Shown: positions 19,084 to 27,934 of the stretch, piece after piece
How the letters are laid out: every line of letters begins with the position of its first letter
Position numbering within the stretch: the stretch's first letter is position 1
DNA from: Vibrio cincinnatiensis
Lineage (GTDB): Bacteria > Pseudomonadota > Gammaproteobacteria > Enterobacterales > Vibrionaceae
Reading direction: 5' to 3'
Assembly: GCF_022113815.1 (NCBI RefSeq)
Contig: NZ_SGOM01000001.1
Span: forward strand, 310,001-374,000
DNA: 64,000 bases
Program-made: the position numbers and the translations under genes
Notes under the pieces: model-generated
Seen by the model: only the letters and a program-made list of their open reading frames with translations
Told to the model about the DNA's origin: nothing
The model's database searches: none

Positions 19084-20091
19084 TTATTTATTAATTTTTT
19101 GTAGGATTAAATTGAGCGAACTGTTAAGGCGTTTCATTTCTTCATCACTGCCTTGTGCATCAGGATGATAAATTTTTGATAATTGCTTATAGCGAGTTTT
19201 AATCGTCCGTTCATTGGGTAATTGCTCGGGGGAAAAACCAAAAAGTGCGCAAGCGAGTATCCATTGCTGTTCATGCAGTTGATGGGTTTGTTTCTGCTGT
19301 CGACGAGCGAGTTCTCGATAGAGTTTATCTAATTGTCGTTTTTGTTGTTGAATAACTCGTGCTTGTTCATGTAACTGCTCCGTTTGGCTTAGTTGGTTAG
19401 GGTGAGGTAAGCGTGCGTTGCGTTTGCTCAACCAATAAAAAAATAAGGCACTCATCAGGATGAGCAAAAAAAGGCCAACTAAAAACAGATTGGGTGAGCC
19501 AAACTCATCGGCTGGTTCATGCTTGATATTGGAAACAGCTTGTGACGGTGAGAGAGAATGAACACTGGCTTTTTCTAACGCTGTCATGTTGGAGATTTGC
19601 TTCGCTCGCTGCTGATCAAATTTCTTCTGTAATAGAAGGGAATAACGTTGTTCCGCTTCTGTTTCTCGATCAGCAACGCTGTAATACCAAAGTTCGGCCA
19701 TTGTTAATGTTTCGGGTAAAGATCGGCCTCGTTGATAGATTTCACCGATAGTGATAGCGGCTTGAGTTTGGCCTAAGCTGGTTAATTTTATCAGCCAACG
19801 TAGTGCATGCTCGGTATTTTCGGGGGTTTCCGGTGCGGTTAAATAGCGATAAGCTAGCTGTTCCATCGCCGATATATGTCCTTGAGCGGCAGCTTGTTTG
19901 AGCCAGTAAAGGCGGTTTTGATCCGCACCGGTCTCGGTTGAGGCATTTTGGTAGGACTGCGCAAGTTGATATTGGGATTCTGCATCACCGTGTCTGGCTT
20001 GTTCTTGTAATAAGGTCAATTCGGTTGCCATTCCTAAAGCGGGAGAAATCGGTATCAAAAGGATCAACCGTAATATCCACTGTTTCATCAA
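19084..20091 (-). CDS. Membrane-anchored J-domain protein with Sel1-like repeats
   Basis: The 335-aa protein has four parts. Residues 1-21 form a signal-like hydrophobic segment ending at ALG-MA. Residues 25-150 contain Sel1/TPR-like helical repeats (ARHGDAESQYQLAQSY, AAAQGHISAMEQLAYRY, LGQTQAAITIGEIYQ). Residues 202-220 are a transmembrane helix followed by KR. The last part is a Gln-rich coiled coil (240-275) and a C-terminal J-domain with HPD at 309-311. The J-domain should recruit DnaK in the cytoplasm while the repeats lie in the periplasm. This domain order differs from DnaJ or CbpA, and client and role are unknown. Confidence 0.82.
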   Translation of the reverse strand: MMKQWILRLILLIPISPALGMATELTLLQEQARHGDAESQYQLAQSYQNASTETGADQNRLYWLKQAAAQGHISAMEQLAYRYLTAPETPENTEHALRWLIKLTSLGQTQAAITIGEIYQRGRSLPETLTMAELWYYSVADRETEAEQRYSLLLQKKFDQQRAKQISNMTALEKASVHSLSPSQAVSNIKHEPADEFGSPNLFLVGLFLLILMSALFFYWLSKRNARLPHPNQLSQTEQLHEQARVIQQQKRQLDKLYRELARRQQKQTHQLHEQQWILACALFGFSPEQLPNERTIKTRYKQLSKIYHPDAQGSDEEMKRLNSSLNLILQKINK

Positions 20092-20229
20092 TAAACGTTC
20101 CTTGCTAACGAAATAATCTGTGAAAACTGACCTGTGTATCTAGTATACGTCACTGCTTTTAAGATGCCGATCTCCTTTCGTTTGTGCTTCGTGCGAAGAA
20201 TTGTATACCTGGAGGTTAGAAGCCCAAAT

Positions 20230-20252
20230 AAAAAAGCCCGAAGAGGGCTTTT
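20230..20252 (-). terminator. Terminator downstream of the OmpA-like lipoprotein gene
   Basis: AAAAAAGCCC-GAAGA-GGGCTTTT (stem GCCC/GGGC with A/T runs) lies 70 bp past the stop at 20322. It can act in both orientations, and only the minus-strand gene ends nearby. Confidence 0.7.
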
Positions 20253-20321
20253 AAAGTCATCGCCAGTCAATCAGCCCCCTTTCATTTGGTCGCTTGTTAT
20301 CTGGCGTTTAAGTTCAAGTGC

Positions 20322-20996
20322 TTATTTAAGTGGAAGTATTTGGATTTCAACTCGGCGGTTACACGCTCGACCTTCTGCGGTGCTATTGCTACAAATGGGG
20401 TAACGCTCACCGTTGCCTCGTGCAATGGCTCGCCCCGCGGCTACGCCTTGTGAAAGAAGAAAAGAGCGAACCGATTCTGCTCGGCGTTCAGAAAGGATCT
20501 GGTTTGTGGTATCACTGCCCGTGCTATCGGTGTGCCCATCAATCACCAAACTGGTATCTGGGTATTCCACTAAAATTCTGGCTACCCCACGTAAGGTATT
20601 GTGAATGGTTGGATCTAATTGATAAGCGTTCGTTTGGAAACCAATGCCATTTTCTAATCGTAACAAGAGTTGATTATCACCAACGCGTTGTACTTGAACG
20701 CCAGAATCAAGTAATTCTTTACGTAGAGCCGCTTCTTGCTGATCAAAGTAGTAACCGATTCCGCCACCAACGGCTGCGCCACCAGTTGCCCCAATTAAAG
20801 CGCGTTGGCGACGTTCTTTCGCGTTATCACCACTGGCTAAACCTACTGCTGCTCCTGTGATGGCTCCCAATAATGCCCCTTTTGTAGCGGAATTGGTTTC
20901 CGTTTCTCCAGTTGTTGCATTTTGTCTTTGCGTTGCGGCACACCCTGATAGCGCGATCAATAGTGCCATCGCCAGCGTCATTTTCTTCAAGGCCAT
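20322..20996 (-). CDS. OmpA-family peptidoglycan-binding lipoprotein (YiaD-like)
   Basis: The 224-aa protein starts with a lipoprotein signal, lipobox LSGC with the lipidated cysteine at residue 19. Then comes a glycine-zipper region (GALLGAITGAAVGLASGD, ATGGAAVGGGIGYYFD, about residues 40-85) and an OmpA C-terminal domain from about 115. The domain has the peptidoglycan-contact pattern GHTDSTGSDTTNQ with Arg in SERRAESVRSFL. It would be an outer-membrane lipoprotein that tethers to the cell wall, like YiaD. It is flanked by unrelated genes and has its own terminator. Confidence 0.9.
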   Translation of the reverse strand: MALKKMTLAMALLIALSGCAATQRQNATTGETETNSATKGALLGAITGAAVGLASGDNAKERRQRALIGATGGAAVGGGIGYYFDQQEAALRKELLDSGVQVQRVGDNQLLLRLENGIGFQTNAYQLDPTIHNTLRGVARILVEYPDTSLVIDGHTDSTGSDTTNQILSERRAESVRSFLLSQGVAAGRAIARGNGERYPICSNSTAEGRACNRRVEIQILPLK

Positions 20997-21140
20997 CTCT
21001 CCATATGTTATTTGGCTCCGTTTCCCTTTTTATCCATATTGATAAATTGCTTGGGAAGTGTTTTGGAATAAACAAAAATTACCGAACAATGTCAATCAAA
21101 GGAGGCCAATTTTACGCGATCTTTACGATTTTTAGGCTAA

Positions 21141-21824
21141 CTACTTTAATAATTTGGGGGCTTGAGCACCATCAATGGGGCGATTGACTGAAATTTTCCG
21201 GCCCTTCTTTAACCCAACTTCATAATCAGCGGTGAGGTTTTTCATCGCTTCTTTTAGCTGCTGCTTAAAGGTTTCTCGGTCAATATTTTGAAATTCTTTA
21301 TCAATGTAATTATTAATTTTATTGGTGGAATCTTCATCAGGTGTGATTGTGGGAAGCTTTTCTAAAGCGCCTTCAACCCAACCGGATAGGAAGGAGGTGA
21401 CTCGACGAGAGACTTCACTGGCGGGCGTGCCACTGCCAGCAAAACTGTTACGAAATTGGCCGGTGTGTTCATTCATTTCGCGGTAGATAATATCGAAAGC
21501 AAAGGCCGCAAAGATGGCTCGATCAGCTTCACCAATAAACTCAACTCGTTTTAAGCCTTTGTGATTAAGTAAGACCGCTTCTACTCCGAATTTAGTATTA
21601 ATGCCTCGAATAACACGCAAAATGCCAGAGCTGATAGAAGCTGGAAGTAAGTGGGTGGATTGCGTTTTCCCCATTTTAATAAACTCAATATCGTCTTTAT
21701 CTAAACCATATTTGAGCATAAGCCGATGAGCCATCTTAATGGCATTTGCGGCTTCATTTACATTGGCTGAATTACCTAATTCAAGGCATTTCGCAATTTT
21801 CTTTAAGGCTTTTTGTTTATCCAT
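21141..21824 (-). CDS. DUF2786 domain-containing protein
   Basis: The 227-aa protein starts with MDKQKALKKIAKCLELGNSANVNEAANAI and AHRLMLKYGL, the helical N-terminal DUF2786 pattern. A longer alpha/beta C-terminal part carries a conserved GEADRAIFAAFAFDIIYREM and a Gly/Ser-rich loop FAGSGTPASEVSRR. No catalytic motif or signal peptide is evident. The function of the family is not established. It is monocistronic with respect to its neighbours (about 190 bp to the next gene). Confidence 0.78.
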   Translation of the reverse strand: MDKQKALKKIAKCLELGNSANVNEAANAIKMAHRLMLKYGLDKDDIEFIKMGKTQSTHLLPASISSGILRVIRGINTKFGVEAVLLNHKGLKRVEFIGEADRAIFAAFAFDIIYREMNEHTGQFRNSFAGSGTPASEVSRRVTSFLSGWVEGALEKLPTITPDEDSTNKINNYIDKEFQNIDRETFKQQLKEAMKNLTADYEVGLKKGRKISVNRPIDGAQAPKLLK

Positions 21825-22015
21825 CGAGTTGTAAAAACGGTTCCATGGCGTTGAGAAAAGTCAGACATTTTACCGTTTTTATTGTAGGAATTAAAGGGAA
21901 GTAGAGCAGACATGTGCAGACCTTGGCGGTATTTTATCCTCAGAGAGGATTCGTGAGCGGTAATCATGATTTCATAACGTTCACCGCTCACTGTCGTTGT
22001 GCTATTTGCAGAGGA

Positions 22016-22699
22016 TTATAGGCCAAGTTCATCGAGGAGATCAGAAGCAAGGTCTGCATCGGAGGCATTTTCTTCACGAGATTTTGATGACATTTTTTGT
22101 CGAGTCGCTTCTAAAATGGAATCCGGACTTTCATCATCTTGAACTTCAAACTCTTCTAATTGAATAAATTCGGTTTTATCCATGGCCAGTTCTAGGTAGA
22201 AAATATTATTGTTTTCCGTTGAGAAGGTGACTCGACGAGCTTGTGGTCGATCAAGATTAGTATCCACAGAGAGGATAACTTGTTTATTTAACGACAGCAT
22301 TTTGGGTTGGTTTTGCGTGATGTTGGTTTGTAACTCTTTGCGTATTTTATTGGTGAAATCACCCACGAGTTGATTCATCAGTTCGCCCAGAACATCACCC
22401 ACTTCATCTGACGTGTGTAAAACAGCGAGTTCTTCTTCTGGCATGCCCATATTGCGCATGTATTGGGAATAGACTTCTAATGCCGCTTTAGCGGTAAAGT
22501 TGATCACGACCAAACCTGAAAAGCCGCCATCAAACAGAACAAAACAGCCAAAATCTGGTTTTAGCGAGGTTTTGTTTATTTTTTGTACCATGGCCGAATA
22601 GGTAATGTTTGACCCTGTTGCTGATGACAGTACCGAAGAAACGGATTGGCAAAGTTTTAATAAGATGTCTTCTGTTGTAACGATTTTATTCTTTTTCAT
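22016..22699 (-). CDS. DUF3334 protein with CheX/CheC-like phosphatase signature
   Basis: The 227-aa protein is of the DUF3334 type found in Vibrio and relatives. Residues 98-113 read SDEVGDVLGELMNQLVG, which fits the D/S-x3-E-x2-N motif (D102, E106, N109) used by CheC/CheX/FliY phosphatases to dephosphorylate CheY. The surrounding pattern (hydrophobic strand FSGLVVINFTAKAAL before it, VILSV and ITFST-like strands after it) is compatible with that fold. The last 40 residues are acidic and probably unstructured. The phosphatase role is inference; no chemotaxis genes are adjacent. Confidence 0.75.
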   Translation of the reverse strand: MKKNKIVTTEDILLKLCQSVSSVLSSATGSNITYSAMVQKINKTSLKPDFGCFVLFDGGFSGLVVINFTAKAALEVYSQYMRNMGMPEEELAVLHTSDEVGDVLGELMNQLVGDFTNKIRKELQTNITQNQPKMLSLNKQVILSVDTNLDRPQARRVTFSTENNNIFYLELAMDKTEFIQLEEFEVQDDESPDSILEATRQKMSSKSREENASDADLASDLLDELGL

Positions 22700-23019
22700 A
22701 AGTATGTCCGTAGAGACTCATTTTAGCGGAAACGGAATTATACCTTTCCTGGTTGAATATGCAGTAAGCTTGCTGCGTGCATTTTCTAATCATAGCGTTT
22801 ATGTCTGGTTATGGGCGGGTTGTCAACGGGCATTGGCAAATTGTTTTGGGAAAGAAAAACCTTAGAACAGGAGAAAATGTCATTTCCATGGATAGGTTAC
22901 TGAGATTCTGATTTGATCACCTTTTTAAATGTTGTAAAGTGATCAGATTCAAAGAATAAAATCAAAATTAACCCATAAGCCAAAGCTGATTGGATCAGCG
23001 TAGTACGGGCAGGAAGCAA
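22700..23019. other. Divergent promoter region between DUF3334 gene and ydiJ
   Basis: No gene is visible here. The region must hold promoters for both flanking genes. It contains the inverted repeat TGATCAC...GTGATCA at 22914-22945 and, just before ydiJ, the ribosome site AGGAAG at 23011-23016. Confidence 0.5.
22914..22945. promoter_or_regulatory. Inverted repeat TGATCAC-N18-GTGATCA upstream of ydiJ
   Basis: A 7-bp perfect repeat separated by 18 bp, with partly symmetric A/T tracts inside, ends 74 bp upstream of the ydiJ ATG. It could be an operator for a dimeric regulator of D-2-hydroxyacid use. No specific regulator is identified. Confidence 0.35.
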
Positions 23020-26000
23020 ATGTTACCAAGACTTCATCTCCAATCTGATGTTGACCCTGTTGTTTTAACCTTTTTACATGAACTTAAAGCAGCAGGTTTT
23101 AGCGGTGATATAGAAACACAGTATGCCAGCCGTTTAGCAATGTCGACGGACAACAGTGTTTACCAACAATTACCTCAAGCGGTCATTCATCCTAAATCGA
23201 CACATGACGTATCTCTGATTGGCAAAATAAGTATTAAACCTGAATTTGAACGTGTGACTTTCTCACCACGAGGCGGGGGCACGGGAACCAATGGACAGTC
23301 ACTCACCAAAGGAGTGGTGGTTGATCTTTCTCGCCATATGAATCAAATCCTCGAAATCAACCCTGAGCAAGGGTGGGTGAGGGTGCAAGCGGGCGTGATC
23401 AAAGATCAACTGAATGATGCGGTGCGCCCGTACGGGTATTTTTTCTCACCCGACCTTTCAACCAGTAACCGAGCTACGTTAGGCGGTATGATCAATACGG
23501 ACGCTTCTGGGCAAGGTTCACTGAAATATGGCAAAACTTCCGATCATGTTCTTTCACTACAAGCGGTTTTTGCCGATGGTTCAATTCTGGAAACGGATGG
23601 TTCACGAGGGGAACCCGAAGAGGGTGAATACGCCTTCGTTGCTAAACAGGTGACAGAAAACGTTTGTCGTAGCCATCGTGAACAAATCCTTGCGAAATTT
23701 CCGCCATTAAATCGCTTTTTAACCGGTTATGATTTAAAAAATGCTCTTGATGAACAAAGTGATGAATTTAATCTCACTCGCGTTTTGTGTGGGGCAGAAG
23801 GCTCTCTGGTTTTTATTACTGAAGCGAAACTGAATTTAACGCCGATCCCCAAAGCACGTACGTTAGTGAACGTCAAATACGACAGTTTTGATTCCGCGCT
23901 GCGCAATGCACCTCTCATGGTCGAAGCCAATGCACTGTCTGTAGAAACCGTTGATTCCAAAGTACTTAACTTAGCGAAAGAGGATATTGTTTGGCACAGT
24001 GTTCGCGATCTCCTGACTGATGTCCCGGGCAAAGAGATGCAAGGGATTAATATGGTGGAATACGCAGACCAAGATGAAAGCACGGTTACCGCTTTAGTCG
24101 CTAAACTGACGGCGCGGTTAGATGAAATGATGGCGAATCAACAAGCTGGCATCATTGGCTATCAAGTCTGTAGTGATCTCGCCAGCGTTAACCGTATTTA
24201 TAATATGCGTAAAAAAGCAGTGGGTTTGTTGGGGGCGGCGAAAGGTCGGGCAAAACCGGTGGCTTTTACTGAAGATACTTGTGTTCCGCCAGAAAATCTT
24301 GCCGACTTTATTGCTGAATTCCGAGCCTTGCTCGATAGCAAAGGCTTAGCTTATGGTATGTTTGGTCACGTGGATGCCGGCGTTTTGCATGTACGTCCAG
24401 CGCTGGATTTATGCGACCCTAAACAAGAGCTACTGATGCATGAAGTGTCTGATGAAGTGGTGAAGTTAGTTGCAAAATACGGCGGCTTGATGTGGGGGGA
24501 ACACGGTAAAGGGTATCGTTCAGAGTATGGACCTGAATTTTTTGGTGAAGCGCTGTTTACGGAACTTCGTCGAGTCAAGGCTGCTTTTGACCCACATAAT
24601 AAAATGAACCCCGGCAAAATTTGTACGCCACTCAATACCAATTTTGAATTGGTCAAAGTCTCTGGGACCAAACGGGGTTATTTTGATCGACAAATTGATG
24701 TCAAAGTTCGGGATAGCTTTAAACAAGCGATGGAGTGTAATGGTAACGGCTTGTGTTTTAATTATGATACCAGCTCACCTATGTGCCCATCCATGAAAGT
24801 GACTGCAGACCGACGCCATTCTCCAAAAGGACGGGCGGGGTTAGTGCGTGAATGGTTACGTCAATTGACCGAACAAGGCATTGATATTCTAGATTTAGAG
24901 CAACAAACGTTACAGAAAACCGCCACCATCAAAACCTTACTGGATCGAGTACGTCACGGCATACAGAAAAATCGGCAATATGATTTTTCCCATGAAGTGT
25001 ATGAAGCGATGAATGGCTGCTTAGCGTGTAAAGCCTGCGCAAGTCAGTGTCCGATTAAAGTGGATGTACCGAGCTTTCGCTCGCGTTTTCTGAACATTTA
25101 TCACTCGCGCTATCCTCGGCCAGTCAAAGATTATTTAGTGGCGAATATTGAAACCATGTTACCGATAATGGCTAAAGCTCCTCGAGTGGTGAATGGTGTG
25201 GTCGCTCAAAAATGGGTGAGAAGTTTAACCGCTGCGACGGTTGGATATGTAGATGCCCCTTTGTTATCGGTCCCTACATTAGCGGCTCGCTCTCGTCGTC
25301 ATCCGCTGGTTCAATTTGATATGCAGGATTTGACAGCGCTTGCTCAGCAAGACCGTGAACAGCATGTCATCATTGTTCAAGATCCATTCACCAGCTATTA
25401 CGATGCTGGAGTGGTGGAAGATTTTGTAGCTTTACTGGTGAAATTAGGCAAGAAGCCCATTTTGTTGCCGTTTAAACCCAATGGTAAAGCGCAGCATATT
25501 AAAGGTTTTCTTAAGCAGTTTCGCTCCACTGCTGAAAATGCGGCCGGTTTTTTATCTCAAGTGTCGGATCTTAACATTCCAATGGTTGGGGTTGATCCTG
25601 CGCTGGTCCTTTGTTACCGCGATGAATATGTGGAAATTTTAGGTGATGATCGTGGTGATTTTGAAGTACTGACCGTACATGAATGGTTATTGCCTCGCTT
25701 AAGTGAATTTAGTCCAAAAGAAGTGGGTGAGGCTCCACCTTGGTATTTACTGGCTCATTGTACAGAAAAAACAAAGCTCCCTAATGCGGAAAAAGAGTGG
25801 ATAACGATCTTTAATCATTTTGGGGCAGCGTTACAAGCGGTTCCTGTTGGATGCTGTGGGATGGCGGGAACCTTTGGACATGAAGTGGATAAACTGCAAA
25901 TGTCTAAAGATATTTATGCATTGAGTTGGCAACCTAGCTTAGATAAGTTGCCTAAAGAACGGTGTTTAGTGACCGGATACTCTTGTCGAAGCCAAGTCAA

Positions 26001-26058
26001 ACGCTTCGAAAAGATACAACCGAAACATCCATTACAGGCCTTGTTGCAATTTCTTTAA
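23020..26058 (+). CDS. ydiJ: FAD/Fe-S D-2-hydroxyacid dehydrogenase (YdiJ type, D-2-hydroxyglutarate dehydrogenase)
   Basis: From the ATG at 23020 (ribosome site AGGAAG) the protein is 1012 aa, as in YdiJ. The N-terminal half is an FAD_binding_4 plus FAD-oxidase C-terminal module (SPRGGGTGTNGQSL, TLGGMINTDASGQGS, GHVDAGVLHVRP, GEHGKGYRSEY). A ferredoxin-like segment follows with CLACKACASQCPIKVD, then a cysteine-rich redox domain with CCGMAGTFG near the end. YdiJ-type enzymes oxidise D-2-hydroxyglutarate, a by-product of SerA, passing electrons to a membrane acceptor. It is monocistronic with its own terminator. Confidence 0.92.
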   Translation: MLPRLHLQSDVDPVVLTFLHELKAAGFSGDIETQYASRLAMSTDNSVYQQLPQAVIHPKSTHDVSLIGKISIKPEFERVTFSPRGGGTGTNGQSLTKGVVVDLSRHMNQILEINPEQGWVRVQAGVIKDQLNDAVRPYGYFFSPDLSTSNRATLGGMINTDASGQGSLKYGKTSDHVLSLQAVFADGSILETDGSRGEPEEGEYAFVAKQVTENVCRSHREQILAKFPPLNRFLTGYDLKNALDEQSDEFNLTRVLCGAEGSLVFITEAKLNLTPIPKARTLVNVKYDSFDSALRNAPLMVEANALSVETVDSKVLNLAKEDIVWHSVRDLLTDVPGKEMQGINMVEYADQDESTVTALVAKLTARLDEMMANQQAGIIGYQVCSDLASVNRIYNMRKKAVGLLGAAKGRAKPVAFTEDTCVPPENLADFIAEFRALLDSKGLAYGMFGHVDAGVLHVRPALDLCDPKQELLMHEVSDEVVKLVAKYGGLMWGEHGKGYRSEYGPEFFGEALFTELRRVKAAFDPHNKMNPGKICTPLNTNFELVKVSGTKRGYFDRQIDVKVRDSFKQAMECNGNGLCFNYDTSSPMCPSMKVTADRRHSPKGRAGLVREWLRQLTEQGIDILDLEQQTLQKTATIKTLLDRVRHGIQKNRQYDFSHEVYEAMNGCLACKACASQCPIKVDVPSFRSRFLNIYHSRYPRPVKDYLVANIETMLPIMAKAPRVVNGVVAQKWVRSLTAATVGYVDAPLLSVPTLAARSRRHPLVQFDMQDLTALAQQDREQHVIIVQDPFTSYYDAGVVEDFVALLVKLGKKPILLPFKPNGKAQHIKGFLKQFRSTAENAAGFLSQVSDLNIPMVGVDPALVLCYRDEYVEILGDDRGDFEVLTVHEWLLPRLSEFSPKEVGEAPPWYLLAHCTEKTKLPNAEKEWITIFNHFGAALQAVPVGCCGMAGTFGHEVDKLQMSKDIYALSWQPSLDKLPKERCLVTGYSCRSQVKRFEKIQPKHPLQALLQFL

Positions 26059-26080
26059 TGGTTTGATGGTTCAGATACGA

Positions 26081-26110
26081 CGCCCTCACTGACACTGAGG
26101 GCGCTTTATT
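26081..26110 (+). terminator. Terminator of ydiJ
   Basis: CGCCCTCA (26081-26088) pairs perfectly with TGAGGGCG (26096-26103) and is followed by CTTTATT, 23 bp after the ydiJ stop. The next gene begins 10 bp later, so some readthrough is likely. Confidence 0.75.
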
Positions 26111-26120
26111 CGGAGTGATG

Positions 26121-26582
26121 ATGCGATATTTAGAATTAAAAATCCCCCCAGTGGCTCTGTTCTTAATTGCACTGGTGATGGCGAACCGATTACCTCATCT
26201 TTTCACATTTGCTAATGTAAGCCTTCCGTATCGAGATATTGTATTTGTTCTTTGCTTTATTTTATCGGGTATCGTGGGGCTATCGGCTGTCATACAATTT
26301 CGGTTAGCCAAAACGACAGTCAACCCAACTAAGCCAGATCAAGCCTCTACGGTTGTGGATACTGGCATTTTTCGTGTCAGTCGTAACCCGATGTATTTAG
26401 CATTGCTTTTGCTGATTTTTGGTGTGGCTTATTGGCATCAAAACGGGGTGAGTTTACTCGTTGTAATCTGGTTTATTCTGTATATGAATCGCTTTCAGAT
26501 TCAGCCAGAAGAACGAGTGTTAGAACGTGTGTTTGGCCGTGATTATATCGATTACAAATCACGAGTTCGTCGCTGGATATAA
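26121..26582 (+). CDS. Isoprenylcysteine carboxyl methyltransferase-like membrane protein
   Basis: This protein is about 153 aa with roughly four membrane helices. The conserved methyltransferase segment reads FRVSRNPMYLALLLLIFG (RNPMY core), followed by RFQIQPEERVLERVFGRDYIDYKSRVRRW, the usual ICMT/PEMT C-terminal pattern (E..L...FG..Y..Y...V.RW). Such small bacterial proteins are probable SAM-dependent methyltransferases with unknown substrates. Three consecutive start codons (GTG 26115, ATG 26118, ATG 26121) are possible; I took the last because CGGAG is then five bases upstream. Confidence 0.85.
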   Translation: MRYLELKIPPVALFLIALVMANRLPHLFTFANVSLPYRDIVFVLCFILSGIVGLSAVIQFRLAKTTVNPTKPDQASTVVDTGIFRVSRNPMYLALLLLIFGVAYWHQNGVSLLVVIWFILYMNRFQIQPEERVLERVFGRDYIDYKSRVRRWI

Positions 26583-26620
26583 GTCGTTTGCTCCACCAGT
26601 ATTGATGGAGCGAGAAATCA

Positions 26621-27346
26621 TTAAGCGGCTTGATTCCATTCCGCTAAAAAGCGAGCTTTTCGGTCATTAAAGCGCTGAACAAGATCATCAATATCTGCTG
26701 GGTTATATGGTTTTAAGCCACTGGCAACCATGCGTTTTACCCCTTTGCCCACTTGTTGGCCCGCTTCTTTAAAAGCAAAGTTGAGCGTGACAATACCGCG
26801 TTTACCTTCTACATCAAACGTTGCACCAGTATATTCCACTTCAGGGTGAGTGAGTTGCAAATGCTCAAATTCGACTTCCATACTTTCATAAATTACTAAG
26901 GGACGCTGGCAGTTAATCATCATTTGCTGGGCTTCCATCAAAGGAACCATGATGTGAGGGAAATTCATTCCGGAAAACTGAACGTAACTTTTTACCACAT
27001 GTTCGATAAATTCAGGTTCGTGGCAAACTTGTCCAGCACGCTGCATTAATAGATATTCTTTTCCCGTGGCATCGACCAGAGCACTCTTTTCACTGCATTG
27101 ATTCTCAACGTGCAATGCAATGCCATCATTAACCATGCCTGAAAAGTTAAAGCGCATTTTTTGGCTAATACCGGTTTTTTTCAGTAGTACGGCAAACAAT
27201 AAGTCACCCGGCACACAGAAGCGCTTACTGTCTTCATCATGGATAGGGTTAAAGTCACCGGCCACTTTTTTGGCAAAATGACTTGCCTGTTGGCGGGTGA
27301 ACTGGAATTGGTGGTCAACGGATGAAAAATAAGGCTGTAGAAACAT
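26621..27346 (-). CDS. DUF3581 protein with MaoC-like hot-dog signature
   Basis: The 241-aa protein belongs to DUF3581. Residues 29-39 read AGDFNPIHDED, the exact pattern of the (R)-hydratase/MaoC active site, with candidate catalytic Asp31 and His36. A following region, VPGDLLFAVLLKK, fits the G..L..G helix of that fold. The second half (from about residue 125) may be a second hot-dog unit. This suggests an acyl-thioester enzyme or binding protein, but no acyl-chain genes are adjacent. It is convergent with the methyltransferase-like gene. Confidence 0.75.
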   Translation of the reverse strand: MFLQPYFSSVDHQFQFTRQQASHFAKKVAGDFNPIHDEDSKRFCVPGDLLFAVLLKKTGISQKMRFNFSGMVNDGIALHVENQCSEKSALVDATGKEYLLMQRAGQVCHEPEFIEHVVKSYVQFSGMNFPHIMVPLMEAQQMMINCQRPLVIYESMEVEFEHLQLTHPEVEYTGATFDVEGKRGIVTLNFAFKEAGQQVGKGVKRMVASGLKPYNPADIDDLVQRFNDRKARFLAEWNQAA

Positions 27347-27548
27347 AATGTACGCTTTTCAAAAATAACTGCGCTGATTATAGCCTTAACAAAAATTTTA
27401 ATGGTCCAATCAGTGTTAAATCGCTCATGCTACCGTCATTTTTAATAAGAAGGTCGTTAAATCAGCATTCTATAGGAAGCCGTATGCTTGATTTTACTCA
27501 AGAGAGGAGTGAGTCAGTGTATAATGTGGAGGACTGATTTAAGCGAAA

Positions 27549-27896
27549 ATGAAGGCTCATATGTTAGAGATTGAAAAGGCTCAAGCTGCCACAGTAATGA
27601 CGTTTTTTTCCCGCTTTGTTACCGATATTCTTGCGGGTAAAAAGGTGATTACGATTCGTGATGAAAGTGAAAATAATTATCGACCTGGTTCGATAGTGGA
27701 CGTCAGTACTTTTGAAGAGGGGCGATGGTTTTGTAAGCTAAAAATCATCAGCGTAACGCCTATCTTGTTTCATGAGTTAAATGAATACCACGCCGAACAA
27801 GAAAATATGACATTGGAACAATTGCGGAGCGTGATTCAGGAAATCTACCCCGGTATTGACCAACTGTATGTGATTCAATATCAGAAGTGTGAATAA
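27549..27896 (+). CDS. yqfB: N4-acetylcytidine amidohydrolase (ASCH domain, YqfB)
   Basis: The protein is up to 115 aa, with an ASCH domain very like E. coli YqfB: FFSRFVTDILAGKKVITIRDESE, then FEEGRWFCKLKI, HAEQENMTLEQL and EIYPGIDQLYVIQY. The K-x-x-T-I-R-x-x-S/E region contains the residues proposed for catalysis. YqfB removes the acetyl group from N4-acetylcytidine in nucleoside salvage. The start may be the second ATG at 27561, which has AAGG five bases upstream. It stands alone between divergent and convergent neighbours. Confidence 0.9.
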   Translation: MKAHMLEIEKAQAATVMTFFSRFVTDILAGKKVITIRDESENNYRPGSIVDVSTFEEGRWFCKLKIISVTPILFHELNEYHAEQENMTLEQLRSVIQEIYPGIDQLYVIQYQKCE

Positions 27897-27923
27897 AAAG
27901 AGCCAGCACAGGCTGGCTCTTTC
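27896..27923. terminator. Bidirectional terminator between yqfB and yfcZ-like gene
   Basis: GAGCCAGC (27900-27907) pairs with GCTGGCTC (27912-27919), flanked by AAAA and TTT. It lies between two convergent genes and can serve both. Confidence 0.85.
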
Positions 27924-27934
27924 ATCGGTGAAGT

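Noticed and set aside
20088..20270. 60-codon minus-strand frame between the J-domain and OmpA-like genes
   Set aside because: It overlaps a terminator and has no protein-like pattern or ribosome site.
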